Made by a program: the position numbers and the translations under genes | In this document: positions 16,067-23,702 of the stretch, piece after piece | Position numbering within the stretch: the first letter of the stretch is position 1 | Layout of the letters: every line of letters starts with the position of its first letter | Notes under the pieces: generated by a model | Database searches by the model: none | Told to the model about the DNA's origin: nothing | Seen by the model: only the letters and a program-made list of their open reading frames with translations | Source: WJLY01 sp964562405 | GTDB lineage: Bacteria; Joyebacterota; Joyebacteria; Joyebacterales; Joyebacteraceae | Length of the DNA stretch: 64,000 bases | Reading direction: 5' to 3' | NCBI GenBank assembly: GCA_964562405.1 | Contig: CAZLTC010000006.1 | Coordinates: forward strand, 1 to 64,000

Positions 16067-17226
16067 ACAGGAGACGCATGGCGCGTCTCGCGGTGACCGC
16101 GGTTGCCGCGTTGGCCATTCTGCTTCTCTCATCGCGCATTCACACGGCCTACCTCGCCGCGCTGGTGCTAGCTGAGTCCGCCAGCCCGGAGGTTGACGGG
16201 CCGATCGCGACGCGATTGCCCGACCCAGTGGTCGAGGGCGTGACGTTCGCAGGTCCCGGCAAGACGATGGTCGCCGATGTCTACAGACCGGAGACCGGCG
16301 GCAAGCATCCGGGCATAGTGCTCAGCCACGGCGTGGCCGCCAGGGGCAAGGACGACCCGCGCCTGGTGAACTTCGCCGACGCGCTGGCGCGAGCGGGGTA
16401 CGTTGCTCTCGTTCCCCAGTTCGTAAACATGAAGGAGTTCCGCGTCCGGCCCTCCGACATCGACGAGCTGGTGGCCTCCTATGAGTATCTTGAGTCCCGC
16501 CCGGACGTTGACCCCACTCGCGTCGGCCTGTTCGGCTTCAGCTACGCGGGCGGGCTGTCCGTGCTCGCGGCCGCCGACCCACGCATCGCCGACCGGATCC
16601 GCTTCTGCTTCCTGCTGGGCGGCTACTACGACCTCGTGAGCGTGGTCACGTACATGACGACAGGGATGTACGAGCGGGACGGAACGTGGGTACACCTCGA
16701 GCCCAGGAACACCGGGCGCTGGGCGTTCCTCCTGAACAGCTCGGATCTCATCGAGGACGTCGCCGACCGTGAGACGATCGCCGCGCTCGCGCGCCGGAAG
16801 CTGGACGGTCCCGACTCCGACGTTTCTGACCTGGTGCGGGGGCTCGGGCCGGAGGGGGCGAGCGTGTACTCTCTCATGGTCAACACGGATCCGGAGCAGA
16901 CCCGCCGTCTTGTCGAGGGTCTGAGTCCACGGGTGCGGCAGTACTTCGACGAGCTGACGCTTGCCGGACGCATCGACGGCCTGCGCTGCCGTCTCATCAT
17001 CGGGCACGGCCGTGACGACGACCTCATTCCGTATACTGAGAGCCTGAAGCTCGCGAGGAACGTCCCCGAGGGCACGGCCGTCCATCTGGCCATTCTTGAG
17101 TCGTTCCATCACGTCGACTTCAGGTTGGGTGGAGTGGGCGGGCCGCGCGGGCTTCTCGCCTCGCTTGCCGAGATAGGCAGGCTCTACTCGATCACGTACG
17201 ATCTGCTTGCGCAGGGGCTCGTCTGA
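16063..17226 (+). CDS. Membrane-anchored alpha/beta hydrolase (dienelactone hydrolase-like)
   Basis: A 387-residue serine hydrolase with an uncleaved N-terminal anchor or signal (about 7-30). The fold is alpha/beta hydrolase: nucleophile elbow GFSYAGG with Ser160, an acid in IIGHGRDDDLIP and a histidine in ESFHHVDFR near the C-terminus. The family covers esterases, lipases and dienelactone hydrolases, and the substrate is unknown. Its ATG overlaps the stop of the arginase-family gene by 4 nt, which indicates co-translation and perhaps a shared pathway. The gene runs convergently into the amylase gene with only 15 bp between stop codons and no visible terminator. Confidence 0.82.
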   Translation: MNRRRMARLAVTAVAALAILLLSSRIHTAYLAALVLAESASPEVDGPIATRLPDPVVEGVTFAGPGKTMVADVYRPETGGKHPGIVLSHGVAARGKDDPRLVNFADALARAGYVALVPQFVNMKEFRVRPSDIDELVASYEYLESRPDVDPTRVGLFGFSYAGGLSVLAAADPRIADRIRFCFLLGGYYDLVSVVTYMTTGMYERDGTWVHLEPRNTGRWAFLLNSSDLIEDVADRETIAALARRKLDGPDSDVSDLVRGLGPEGASVYSLMVNTDPEQTRRLVEGLSPRVRQYFDELTLAGRIDGLRCRLIIGHGRDDDLIPYTESLKLARNVPEGTAVHLAILESFHHVDFRLGGVGGPRGLLASLAEIGRLYSITYDLLAQGLV

Positions 17227-17241
17227 TGCACGGCTGGGTCG

Positions 17242-19731
17242 TTAGCGCAGGAGCACGAGCTTCGAGGAGGAGGCGCCGCAATCCGTCTCGAGCCTTGCGA
17301 AGTAGACCCCCGACGCCACGGGTCTGCCGCCGCCGTCGCGACCGTCCCACGCCACGGCAGACGCGCCGGCCGCGAACTCGCCCCCGGCGAGCGTGCGGAC
17401 CAACCGCCCGGCGGCGTCGTAGATCGATACGCTGCCTCGCGAGCGCGAGGGGAGCAGAAGGGATATCGAGGTTGAAGGTCCGAACGGGTTGGGGTGCGTG
17501 CCGGAGATGCGCGGAGCGACCGGCAGGCCAGCCTCGGCCTCGTCATCCGGGACGTCTGACTGTGTCCCGTAGGCGAGCACGATGAGTCCCATCCCGGGCA
17601 GCTGCACCACGGCCGACTGTGCATACCCGTCCTCCGCGACCGCCTCCGAAGAGATGACGCCGGGGTTCTCCATGCCGTTTCCGTCGTAGGCGGCGGCCTG
17701 GCTGTTGAGCGCCTCGTACCAGTCGCCGGCCTGCGGGAGGCCGATGCGGTAGCTTCCGTAGTCGGAGTCACCGAAGTTCGCGAGGACGACCAGCACGTCT
17801 CCGGCTCCGCTCCAGCGCTGCCACGCGATGACGTTGCCGCTCTCGTTGAGGTGGAACACTTCATGTCCCGCGTCGGCGCGCAGCGCGTCGTTCCCCGTCC
17901 GCAGATGAATGAGGTCGCGGTAGTAGTTGAAGATGGGCGCATAGGTCGTCTTCTTGGACCAGTCGATGCGGTTCTCGTAGTCGGTCCCGAAGTCCGTGTC
18001 CTCGAGCCACTCGGTTCCCATCAACATGGCGGGGATGCCCGGAGCAGTCATGACGATACCCTGCGCGAGCTTGCTCCTGCCCTTGGCCCACTCGTCGTCA
18101 TGGGGCGCCGTAGCGTCTATCGATTTGACGATGCGCTGGCCGCCGCTGGAGGGCCAGGCCTCGTCGTGCAGCTCGACGTAGTTCGTGACGTAGCCGTTCT
18201 CCAGATACTGGCCACCCCCGTTCACGATGTCCCTGATCTTCCATACCTCCGGGTCTCCATAGGCGGCGTCAAAGATCTCCTCGCGCAGGCGGTCCGTGAA
18301 CACATCGTAGTACTGCGAGTCAAAGCCGGCTCCTCCCAGGCTGGTCGGGCGCGTCACCCAGGAGTTGTCCGGGAGCTGTTCGGCGATGGCGATCTTGTCG
18401 ACCCACCTTCGGTCCATCTCGTCGTTCATGCGCTGCATGAGGCTCCAGCCCGAGGCCTCCTGAGGGTAGATGTTCATGTAGCCGGTGGCGTCCATCCGGA
18501 ACCCGTCGACCTTGAACTCCTCGAGCCAATAGAGAGCGCTGTCGGCAAGGTAGTCACGCACCGGCTCGTCGTCGAAATCGGGTTGACTGCCCCACGGTGT
18601 CTCGACCGCGGGGTCGTCGAAGTAGGCTTGCGTCCCGTCGTACTCCCAAAGGAAGTTGTCGCTGTAGGAGAAGTGGTTCCAGACGATGTCGAGGATGACG
18701 GCGATGCCGTAGGAGTGCAGGGTATCGATCATCTCCTTGAGCTCATCCGGCGTGCCGTACGCCCACTCCGGTGCCCACTGGGAGATCGGATTGTATCCGG
18801 CCGAGTAGTCCCAGGGGAACTCCGTGATCGGGTTCAGCATGACCGCGTTGACGCCCAGCTCGGAGAGGTGAGAAGCTCTCGCCGCTACCTCGGGGTAGCC
18901 GGCCGGGAAGGGCGCCGTGCCGTACGGGTCGTTCCTTCCGGAGAACGTGCCTACATGGAGCTGGTAAACGACCATCTTCTCGAAGTCGGGTGTGTCGAAG
19001 TCGTCCATCTGCCAGTCGTACCTGAAACGATCCTCGATGTGGGTGTTGAGGTTGTCCCCGGAGTTCAGCGACTTCCCGCGCGCGTCGGGCTTCCAGATCG
19101 AACCGTTGAAGTAGTACTTGTACATCTGGCGATTCGAGGCCGAGGGCACGTACGCGGCGAAGTACTCGCCGTCCTTCGTCATCGGGCTGGAGGTGCCCCA
19201 GCTGTTGAACTGGCCGCGGACGTAAGCAGTCGACGCACCGGGCGCCCACACCCGGAAGACCGCGCCGCCATCGACCAGCGTCGAGCCGAGCGGGGCGTGC
19301 TCAAGGGTGTCAAAGTCGAGCACGAACCCGCCGTCGGTCGGAACACCGTCGGTCATCCCGCCGGCGCTCAGGTAGTCGACGTCCGCGCCGTCGGTCAGCT
19401 CGATGTAGTAGGAGAGGGTCGTGGACGACGTCGATGGGATCTGCGCCGTCCATACATCAAACGGCCCGCGTGCGGCTGTCTCAACGGCTCCGATCCAGGC
19501 GACGTCGCCGTCTTCGACATGTACGCGGGCCGAAGCTATGTCATCGTGGTAGGTCTGGAAGAGGATCTCGAAGCTCTGGCCGCTCATGGGGCACAGCGGC
19601 CTTCTGTCCTGCCACCAGACGTGAGATATGCCGTTCCACTCTATGTTGCCGTCGGGGCCTGCGGCCCCCGCAGTCATGCAAAGGGCGGCCACCAGGGCCG
19701 CTGCAGCTCCAGTGAGCCTGAGCGACTTCAT
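17242..19731 (-). CDS. Secreted alpha-amylase/branching-enzyme-like GH13 with C-terminal sorting domain
   Basis: An 829-residue secreted glycoside hydrolase. Signal peptide about 1-24. Residues about 150-240 form a CBM48/early-set domain (FRVWAPGASTAYVRGQFNSWG). The GH13 barrel has region I DIVWNH (348-353), region II GFRMDATGY with nucleophile Asp414, region III AIAEQ with acid/base Glu451, and region IV VELHDE with Asp523. The overall layout resembles glycogen-branching enzyme (GlgB-like), but the signal peptide and the FlgD/Ig-like tail (HPNPFGPSTSI, GVYFARL, ending KLVLLR) show it is exported, so hydrolysis or transglycosylation of external starch or glycogen is likely. It has a very good own promoter (19794-19822) with a GACGTC inverted repeat at the transcript start. 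Pullulanase at 3445 is a functional partner. Confidence 0.9.
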   Translation of the reverse strand: MKSLRLTGAAAALVAALCMTAGAAGPDGNIEWNGISHVWWQDRRPLCPMSGQSFEILFQTYHDDIASARVHVEDGDVAWIGAVETAARGPFDVWTAQIPSTSSTTLSYYIELTDGADVDYLSAGGMTDGVPTDGGFVLDFDTLEHAPLGSTLVDGGAVFRVWAPGASTAYVRGQFNSWGTSSPMTKDGEYFAAYVPSASNRQMYKYYFNGSIWKPDARGKSLNSGDNLNTHIEDRFRYDWQMDDFDTPDFEKMVVYQLHVGTFSGRNDPYGTAPFPAGYPEVAARASHLSELGVNAVMLNPITEFPWDYSAGYNPISQWAPEWAYGTPDELKEMIDTLHSYGIAVILDIVWNHFSYSDNFLWEYDGTQAYFDDPAVETPWGSQPDFDDEPVRDYLADSALYWLEEFKVDGFRMDATGYMNIYPQEASGWSLMQRMNDEMDRRWVDKIAIAEQLPDNSWVTRPTSLGGAGFDSQYYDVFTDRLREEIFDAAYGDPEVWKIRDIVNGGGQYLENGYVTNYVELHDEAWPSSGGQRIVKSIDATAPHDDEWAKGRSKLAQGIVMTAPGIPAMLMGTEWLEDTDFGTDYENRIDWSKKTTYAPIFNYYRDLIHLRTGNDALRADAGHEVFHLNESGNVIAWQRWSGAGDVLVVLANFGDSDYGSYRIGLPQAGDWYEALNSQAAAYDGNGMENPGVISSEAVAEDGYAQSAVVQLPGMGLIVLAYGTQSDVPDDEAEAGLPVAPRISGTHPNPFGPSTSISLLLPSRSRGSVSIYDAAGRLVRTLAGGEFAAGASAVAWDGRDGGGRPVASGVYFARLETDCGASSSKLVLLR

Positions 19732-19765
19732 CGAATCCCCTAACCCGGTTCACAGGAGCAGCCTC

Positions 19766-19822
19766 AAGACGTCATCTCTTGACGTCCTTAATCATTATAG
19801 CGAAAGGGGTAGACGTTATCAA
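19766..19822 (-). promoter_or_regulatory. Amylase promoter with GACGTC inverted repeat
   Basis: On the minus strand, TTGATA (19817-19822), 17 bp, consensus TATAAT (19794-19799); transcript start near 19787. Directly over and after that start lies AAGACGTC (19766-19773), a 7-nt gap, then GACGTC (19781-19786): an inverted repeat that could be an operator or a 5' hairpin. Confidence 0.75.
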
Positions 19823-19913
19823 GTAGCGCTGTCCGGCAGGTGATCGCCGCGGCCGGCTCGAGGGTTCCACATGCATTATAATTTAGCATGATGGATGTCG
19901 CGGTCTTGTTCTG

Positions 19914-19942
19914 TTGACGCGCTGTCTCTTACATGATATCGT
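19914..19942 (+). promoter_or_regulatory. Orphan promoter for candidate small RNA
   Basis: TTGACG (19914-19919), 17 bp, TATCGT (19937-19942) on the plus strand, facing a strong terminator at 20040-20075 with no plausible gene between them. Very like the promoter at 2030 (TTGACG-17-TATCCT). Confidence 0.55.
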
Positions 19943-19948
19943 AGCTCA

Positions 19949-20080
19949 TGTTCGATGGTTCGGGCCGGGCCCGAGGTGGGGTCAGCGAGATCCCCCGAGG
20001 CCCTTCCGCCCCGGGTTCGAGTCGGTCGGGCGACGCAGAGCGAAAGGCCCTCCTCTTCCGAGGAGGGCCTTTCGCATCTC
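19949..20080 (+). ncRNA. Candidate small RNA of about 130 nt, family unknown
   Basis: The 395-bp gap between two minus-strand genes contains a complete plus-strand transcription unit: a good promoter (19914-19942) and, about 100 nt on, a perfect 16-bp terminator stem. The interval is very GC-rich and can form TCGGGC/GCCCGA (about 19962-19976) and GGGGTC/GATCCCC hairpins. It does not match the conserved motifs of SRP RNA, 6S RNA, RNase P RNA, tmRNA or tRNA that I can recall. A 51-codon frame from ATG 19948 runs straight through the terminator and is unlikely to be real. The promoter-terminator pair is seen directly; an RNA product is inference. Confidence 0.45.
20040..20075. terminator. Strong bidirectional terminator
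   Basis: A perfect 16-bp stem GCGAAAGGCCCTCCTC / GAGGAGGGCCTTTCGC with a TTCC loop. It can end the candidate small RNA on the plus strand and the BNR-protein transcript on the minus strand. Confidence 0.85.
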
Positions 20081-20126
20081 ACTCTGTGCTGACGCCCTGA
20101 CTGCCGCGGGTGAATGAGAGGGCGCC

Positions 20127-21437
20127 TTACCTCAGCAGGACGAGCTTCACAGGGTCGGCACCCGACCCGGCAGCGAGCCGCGCGAAGTACACACCGGAGG
20201 GCAAGGGGCGTCCAACCGAGTCCCGGCCGTCCCATTGGGCGGCCGCGAGGGGGGACGCCTCGAGGCGCCGCAGCAGTCTCCCCGAGATGTCGTACACGTT
20301 GATGGCGTGCGCTTCACTTGAGGGCGTGGCGGGCGCCAGGAAGATCGCCTCGCGGAACGGATTCGGCCAGCACCGGAGGACCGGGGGCGCGACGGCCACA
20401 GGGGCGTCCGCCGAGTCTCCGGGTATGTCCGTCGGAGGATCCAGCAGGGCGAAGTGGACCTGCATGTTGCTCTGCGTCGTGCCGCGCGGCCAGGCGAGAG
20501 CTACGATGCCGCTCGAGAGCGTCACTGGGTGCGGCTCCGTGTCCCAGCCCGCGTAGCTCAGCCAGTTCTCCTCGCTCGCCCAGGCGTAGCCGTCGTCGGA
20601 GACGCGCGAGTACAGATCGTAGGGGTCGCCACCGGTCGACGTTGCGTAATAGAGCCCGTACCGCCCGTCAGCCAGCTCGATGGGGAAGGAGTCGTGCGAG
20701 TTCTGCGTGTAGGTGACGCGGTTCTCTGCGCTCCAGTTCAGCCTGTCGGTCGACGTCTTCGTGAAGATGTCTATCTGGTAGTACCAGATACCGGTCTTGC
20801 GCTGATAGCTCAAGACGTACGTCCCATCCGAGTGGCGCATGATGCGGTTCAGTGAACCGGTGCTGGCGTTCGTCTTGTCGTGGTCCCATGTCGTCCCGTC
20901 CTCCGAGTGGGCCACGTGGCCCCCGTTCGAGAGCAAGTCGTAGCTCATGGTCAGGGATCCGTTGTTCTCGGAGAAGACGGTGGGGTTTACAAGGTCCTCG
21001 GTCGTCCACCCGAGGTCCACGATGCCTCGACGCGTCCAGGTCGTGCCGTCGGGGGAGTCGGCCATGTGTATGCGGTAGCCGCCCGTCTCATCCGACAAGT
21101 AGTAGAGCTGGTACGTCCCGCCGGGCAGCTGAATGACCGATGGATGCCTCTCGTTCCCAGACGTGGCGACGATAGCGCGAGGTGGGGACCACACCGCCCC
21201 GTCGGACGACACCGTCAGCATCAGATCACCGTTTTCATAGTTCGAGTCCAGCCTCTCATACACGATCATGAGGGAGCCATCGTCGCACTCGAGAAGCGAG
21301 GGCATGTAGTTCAGGTACCCGTCGTCGGTCACGGGCACGATGTCATAGGAGCACGCGGCCGATGCAATGAGCGCCAGTGCGCAGCATGCACTTGCCGCGG
21401 CCATGTGCGGACGGTGAACCGGCGAACGTGCAGACAT
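20127..21437 (-). CDS. Secreted BNR/Asp-box repeat protein with C-terminal sorting domain
   Basis: A 436-residue exported protein. The start ATG (complement of 21435-21437) begins a signal peptide that includes MAAASACCALALIASAACS; the Cys at its end could make it a lipoprotein. The body carries repeated Asp-box motifs (SSDGAVW, SPDGTTW, SEDGTTW, STDRLNW, SDDGYAW), which form a sialidase/GH43-like beta-propeller. Catalytic arginines of true sialidases are not obvious, so I call it a carbohydrate-binding or glycosidase-like propeller without a defined reaction. The C-terminus is the FlgD/Ig-like domain (CWPNPFREAI, GVYFARL, ending KLVLLR). It is expressed from an extended -10 promoter divergent from the yajC operon. 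Confidence 0.82.
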   Translation of the reverse strand: MSARSPVHRPHMAAASACCALALIASAACSYDIVPVTDDGYLNYMPSLLECDDGSLMIVYERLDSNYENGDLMLTVSSDGAVWSPPRAIVATSGNERHPSVIQLPGGTYQLYYLSDETGGYRIHMADSPDGTTWTRRGIVDLGWTTEDLVNPTVFSENNGSLTMSYDLLSNGGHVAHSEDGTTWDHDKTNASTGSLNRIMRHSDGTYVLSYQRKTGIWYYQIDIFTKTSTDRLNWSAENRVTYTQNSHDSFPIELADGRYGLYYATSTGGDPYDLYSRVSDDGYAWASEENWLSYAGWDTEPHPVTLSSGIVALAWPRGTTQSNMQVHFALLDPPTDIPGDSADAPVAVAPPVLRCWPNPFREAIFLAPATPSSEAHAINVYDISGRLLRRLEASPLAAAQWDGRDSVGRPLPSGVYFARLAAGSGADPVKLVLLR

Positions 21438-21488
21438 GAGTACCCCCCGGGGTCCTGTCCTGGTTTGCGCTGCGGGACGCTCACTACC

Positions 21489-21497
21489 ATTATAGCA
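21489..21497 (-). promoter_or_regulatory. Extended -10 promoter for BNR protein
   Basis: Minus strand TGC-TATAAT (TATAAT complement at 21489-21494). The surrounding 13-mer AGTATGCTATAAT is identical to that in the C1A protease promoter at 35066-35078. The -35 is poor. Confidence 0.6.
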
Positions 21498-21516
21498 TAC
21501 TGTGGGCGCGGCGCTC

Positions 21517-21545
21517 TTGACTCGCCGGACGCTCCCTGATAACAT
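21517..21545 (+). promoter_or_regulatory. Promoter of small protein-yajC-def-fmt-rsmB operon
   Basis: TTGACT (21517-21522), 17 bp, TAACAT (21540-21545), divergent from the BNR-protein promoter. Confidence 0.6.
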
Positions 21546-21581
21546 CTCCCGGTTGAACGGTAACAACGTCCAGGAGGCCAT

Positions 21582-21842
21582 CTGGCGTTCAAGAAGGCGA
21601 AGCGCAAGGACGAGAAGCCCGGTTCGGGGATCATACTCGTGAAGGACGGCGTCAAGAGGGAGGTGACGTTCGAGGAGCTTGCGCTCTCGAACACGCTCTC
21701 CCTGGAGGCGCTCGTCCGCGTGCTGGCGAGGACGGGCGAGATCGACCCCAAGGAGCTGCTCGAGGAGATGGAGAAGGTGAAGGCCGAGCGGTTCCGTGAC
21801 GGGTCCGAACTCCCGAACGCGGGTCCTGACACCGCTCACTAG
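21582..21842 (+). CDS. Small charged protein of unknown function, probable CTG start
   Basis: An 86-residue soluble protein, first gene of the yajC operon. The frame is read from CTG 21582, which has AGGAGG at 21572-21577 and gives the natural-looking N-terminus LAFKKAKRKDEKPGSG. The first conventional in-frame start is GTG 21639, without a ribosome site and losing 19 residues. The protein has a Lys-rich head, a beta-type segment (GIILVKDGVKREVTFEEL), then predicted helix (LEALVRVLARTG, PKELLEEMEKVKAERF) and a polar tail. I do not recognise the family. It ends 12 nt before yajC, so a role in secretion or translation is possible but only by context. Confidence 0.65.
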   Translation: MAFKKAKRKDEKPGSGIILVKDGVKREVTFEELALSNTLSLEALVRVLARTGEIDPKELLEEMEKVKAERFRDGSELPNAGPDTAH

Positions 21843-21854
21843 GAGGCGTGGCTG

Positions 21855-22187
21855 ATGCTGTTTCTGACAATGCTCTTCCCGGACGTCGCACACGCGATGG
21901 GCACGCCCGGCGCTGGTGGCGAAGGCGGCGGTGGCAACACGTCGTTCTTCTTCATGCTCATAGCGATCTTCGCTATCTTCTACTTTCTGATGATCCGTCC
22001 CGAGTCCAAGCGGCGCAAGGAACGGCAGCAGATGATCGACTCGCTCAAGCGGCACGACAAGATAGTGACGATCGGCGGTCTTTACGGCGAGATTCTCGAC
22101 GTCCACGACGACAGGGTAGTCGCCAAGATCTCGGATGGTGTGAAGGTCGAGATCGCGAAGTCTGCCGTGACCGGCGTGAGGGAGTAG
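21855..22187 (+). CDS. yajC: Preprotein translocase auxiliary subunit YajC
   Basis: A 110-residue single-span inner-membrane protein that joins the SecDF-YajC complex associated with SecYEG. It has a short N-terminal segment, a Gly-rich stretch, one transmembrane helix (FFFMLIAIFAIFYFLMI, about 32-48), then the family signature RPESKRRKERQQMIDSLKRHDKIVTIGGLYGEI and a small beta domain (about 65-108). AGGAGG precedes the ATG. It is slightly N-terminally longer than many YajC proteins because of a segment MLFLTMLFPDVAHA. SecD and SecF are not adjacent; def follows after 8 bp. Confidence 0.93.
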   Translation: MLFLTMLFPDVAHAMGTPGAGGEGGGGNTSFFFMLIAIFAIFYFLMIRPESKRRKERQQMIDSLKRHDKIVTIGGLYGEILDVHDDRVVAKISDGVKVEIAKSAVTGVRE

Positions 22188-22195
22188 CTTTCGGA

Positions 22196-22714
22196 ATGGC
22201 GATACGGGACGTGGTGAAGCAGGGGAGCGTCTCTCTCCAGGGTAACGTCGAGCACATCGAGAGGATCGATCAGGGTGTACTGGATCTGATCGATGACCTC
22301 ATTGACACGATGAGAGAGGGCGCCACGCCCGGCGTCGGTCTCGCGGCGCCCCAGATCGGTGTAGCACGCGCCGTGATAGTGGCGCAGCCGCCCCCCGAAT
22401 ACGAGGGGGCGGAGGCCATCTACCGCGGAGTCGTCGCTCTTGTGAACCCCGAGATCGTGCTCGCGTCTGGAGCACCGGTCGTGATAGAGGAGGGGTGTCT
22501 GTCCTGCCCCGGCGTCACCGCCGAGGTGGAGCGCCCCGGAAGTGTGATAGTGAAGGGGCTGGACCGGGATGGCAAGCCGGTCAAGCTGGAGGTGTCGGGA
22601 GCACTGGCCAGGATCTTCCAGCACGAGATAGACCACCTCAACGGCAAGTTCTTCTTCGATCACCTCAATCCCATCAAGAGGCAGCTCGTGAAGGCGCGGA
22701 TCAGAAGAACCTAG
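22196..22714 (+). CDS. def: Peptide deformylase
   Basis: A 172-residue metallohydrolase that removes the formyl group from the N-terminal methionine of new proteins in the cytosol. All three family motifs are present: GVGLAAPQIG (motif I), EGCLSCPG (motif II, metal-binding Cys) and QHEIDHLNG (motif III, two His ligands and catalytic Glu). The start ATG 22196 uses GGAG inside the yajC stop region. It stands next to fmt, the enzyme that adds the same formyl group, a very common pairing. Length and motifs fit the type I group. Confidence 0.96.
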   Translation: MAIRDVVKQGSVSLQGNVEHIERIDQGVLDLIDDLIDTMREGATPGVGLAAPQIGVARAVIVAQPPPEYEGAEAIYRGVVALVNPEIVLASGAPVVIEEGCLSCPGVTAEVERPGSVIVKGLDRDGKPVKLEVSGALARIFQHEIDHLNGKFFFDHLNPIKRQLVKARIRRT

Positions 22715-22757
22715 GGCCGTGACTGTCCTCAATCGGTCCCAGTGAGAGTTGCCGACC

Positions 22758-23696
22758 ATGCGCATCGTGTTCATGGGGACGCCGGATTTCGCTGTCCCCT
22801 CACTCTTGAAGCTCCACGAAGCGGCACACGACGTGCCGCTCGTCGTCACGCAGCCCGACCGCCCGGCCGGGCGCGGGCGCAGGCTCAGGCCGCCTGCCGT
22901 GAAGGTGGCCGCGCTCTCCCTCTGTCTGCCCGTAGAGCAAAGCGACGACATCAACGACGAGGCGTTCGTCGAGAGGCTCCGCTCGGTGGCCCCCGAGCTG
23001 CTCGTGGTCGTCGCATTCGGGCAGATACTACGGCGCGCACTCCTGGAGGTCCCCTCGAGGGGCGCCGTCAACGTGCACGCCTCCCTGCTCCCCCGATATC
23101 GGGGCACGGCGCCGATCAACTGGGTCATCGTGAACGGCGAGACGGAGACCGGCGTGACCACCATGTTCATGGCGGACAAGGTCGACGCCGGAGAGATCAT
23201 CCTCGAGAGGACGACCACGATCCGGGACATGGAGACGGCCGGCGAGCTGTCCGATCGGCTGGCCGAGCTCGGGGCGGAGCTGCTTCTGGAGACCGTCGCC
23301 CTGATCGAGAAGGGAGAGGCTCCGCGAGTCGCGCAGGACGTCTCTCGGGCCTGCTACGCGCGGAAGCTCAGGAAGACCGATGGGGAGATAGACTGGACGG
23401 AGCCTTCAAGGCGCGTCCTGGACAGGATAAGAGGTATGACCCCGTGGCCTGGGGCGTACACGTGGTATCGCGGGAAGCGGCTCGTCATCGAGCGCGCCGC
23501 ACAGGGGCCGCCGGCGGCGGGCTCTCCGGGAGAGGTCCTGGCCGTGACCCGTGATTCCATAGACGTCGCGACCGGGGACGGCGTGGTGCGCCTGCTGGAG
23601 GTGCGGCCGCAGGGCCGGCGTGCGATGAAAGCCGACGCTTTCGCCAGGGGATACCGCCCCGAGGTGGGCTCGTTCCCGTTCTCGGCGGAGGGATAG
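22758..23696 (+). CDS. fmt: Methionyl-tRNA formyltransferase
   Basis: A 312-residue enzyme that transfers a formyl group from 10-formyl-THF to Met-tRNA(fMet). The N-terminal formyltransferase domain begins MRIVFMGTPDFAVPSL and carries the catalytic Asn/His region VNVHASLLPRYRGTAPINW with the conserved SLLPxYRG. The C-terminal OB-like tRNA-binding domain covers about 205-310 (KTDGEIDWTEPSRRVLDRIRGMTPWPGAYT). ATG 22758 is preferred to an in-frame TTG 9 nt earlier. It follows def by 43 nt and precedes the DUF116 gene by 6 nt. Confidence 0.96.
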   Translation: MRIVFMGTPDFAVPSLLKLHEAAHDVPLVVTQPDRPAGRGRRLRPPAVKVAALSLCLPVEQSDDINDEAFVERLRSVAPELLVVVAFGQILRRALLEVPSRGAVNVHASLLPRYRGTAPINWVIVNGETETGVTTMFMADKVDAGEIILERTTTIRDMETAGELSDRLAELGAELLLETVALIEKGEAPRVAQDVSRACYARKLRKTDGEIDWTEPSRRVLDRIRGMTPWPGAYTWYRGKRLVIERAAQGPPAAGSPGEVLAVTRDSIDVATGDGVVRLLEVRPQGRRAMKADAFARGYRPEVGSFPFSAEG

Positions 23697-23702
23697 TCCG
23701 CG

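Noticed and set aside
17851..19743. 630-codon plus-strand ORF over the amylase
   Set aside because: Antisense shadow of a complete GH13 gene with all catalytic motifs.
20010..20036. tRNA-like T-arm (GGGTTCGAGTC) in the candidate small RNA
   Set aside because: The flanking bases do not form a five-pair T-stem or an acceptor stem, so it is not a tRNA.
19948..20101. 51-codon ORF beginning at the predicted start of the candidate small RNA
   Set aside because: It would be leaderless and reads through the terminator stem; the composition is that of non-coding GC-rich DNA.
21438..22106. N-terminal half of a longer minus-strand frame before the BNR protein
   Set aside because: It lies over the small protein and yajC genes; the signal peptide begins at 21437.
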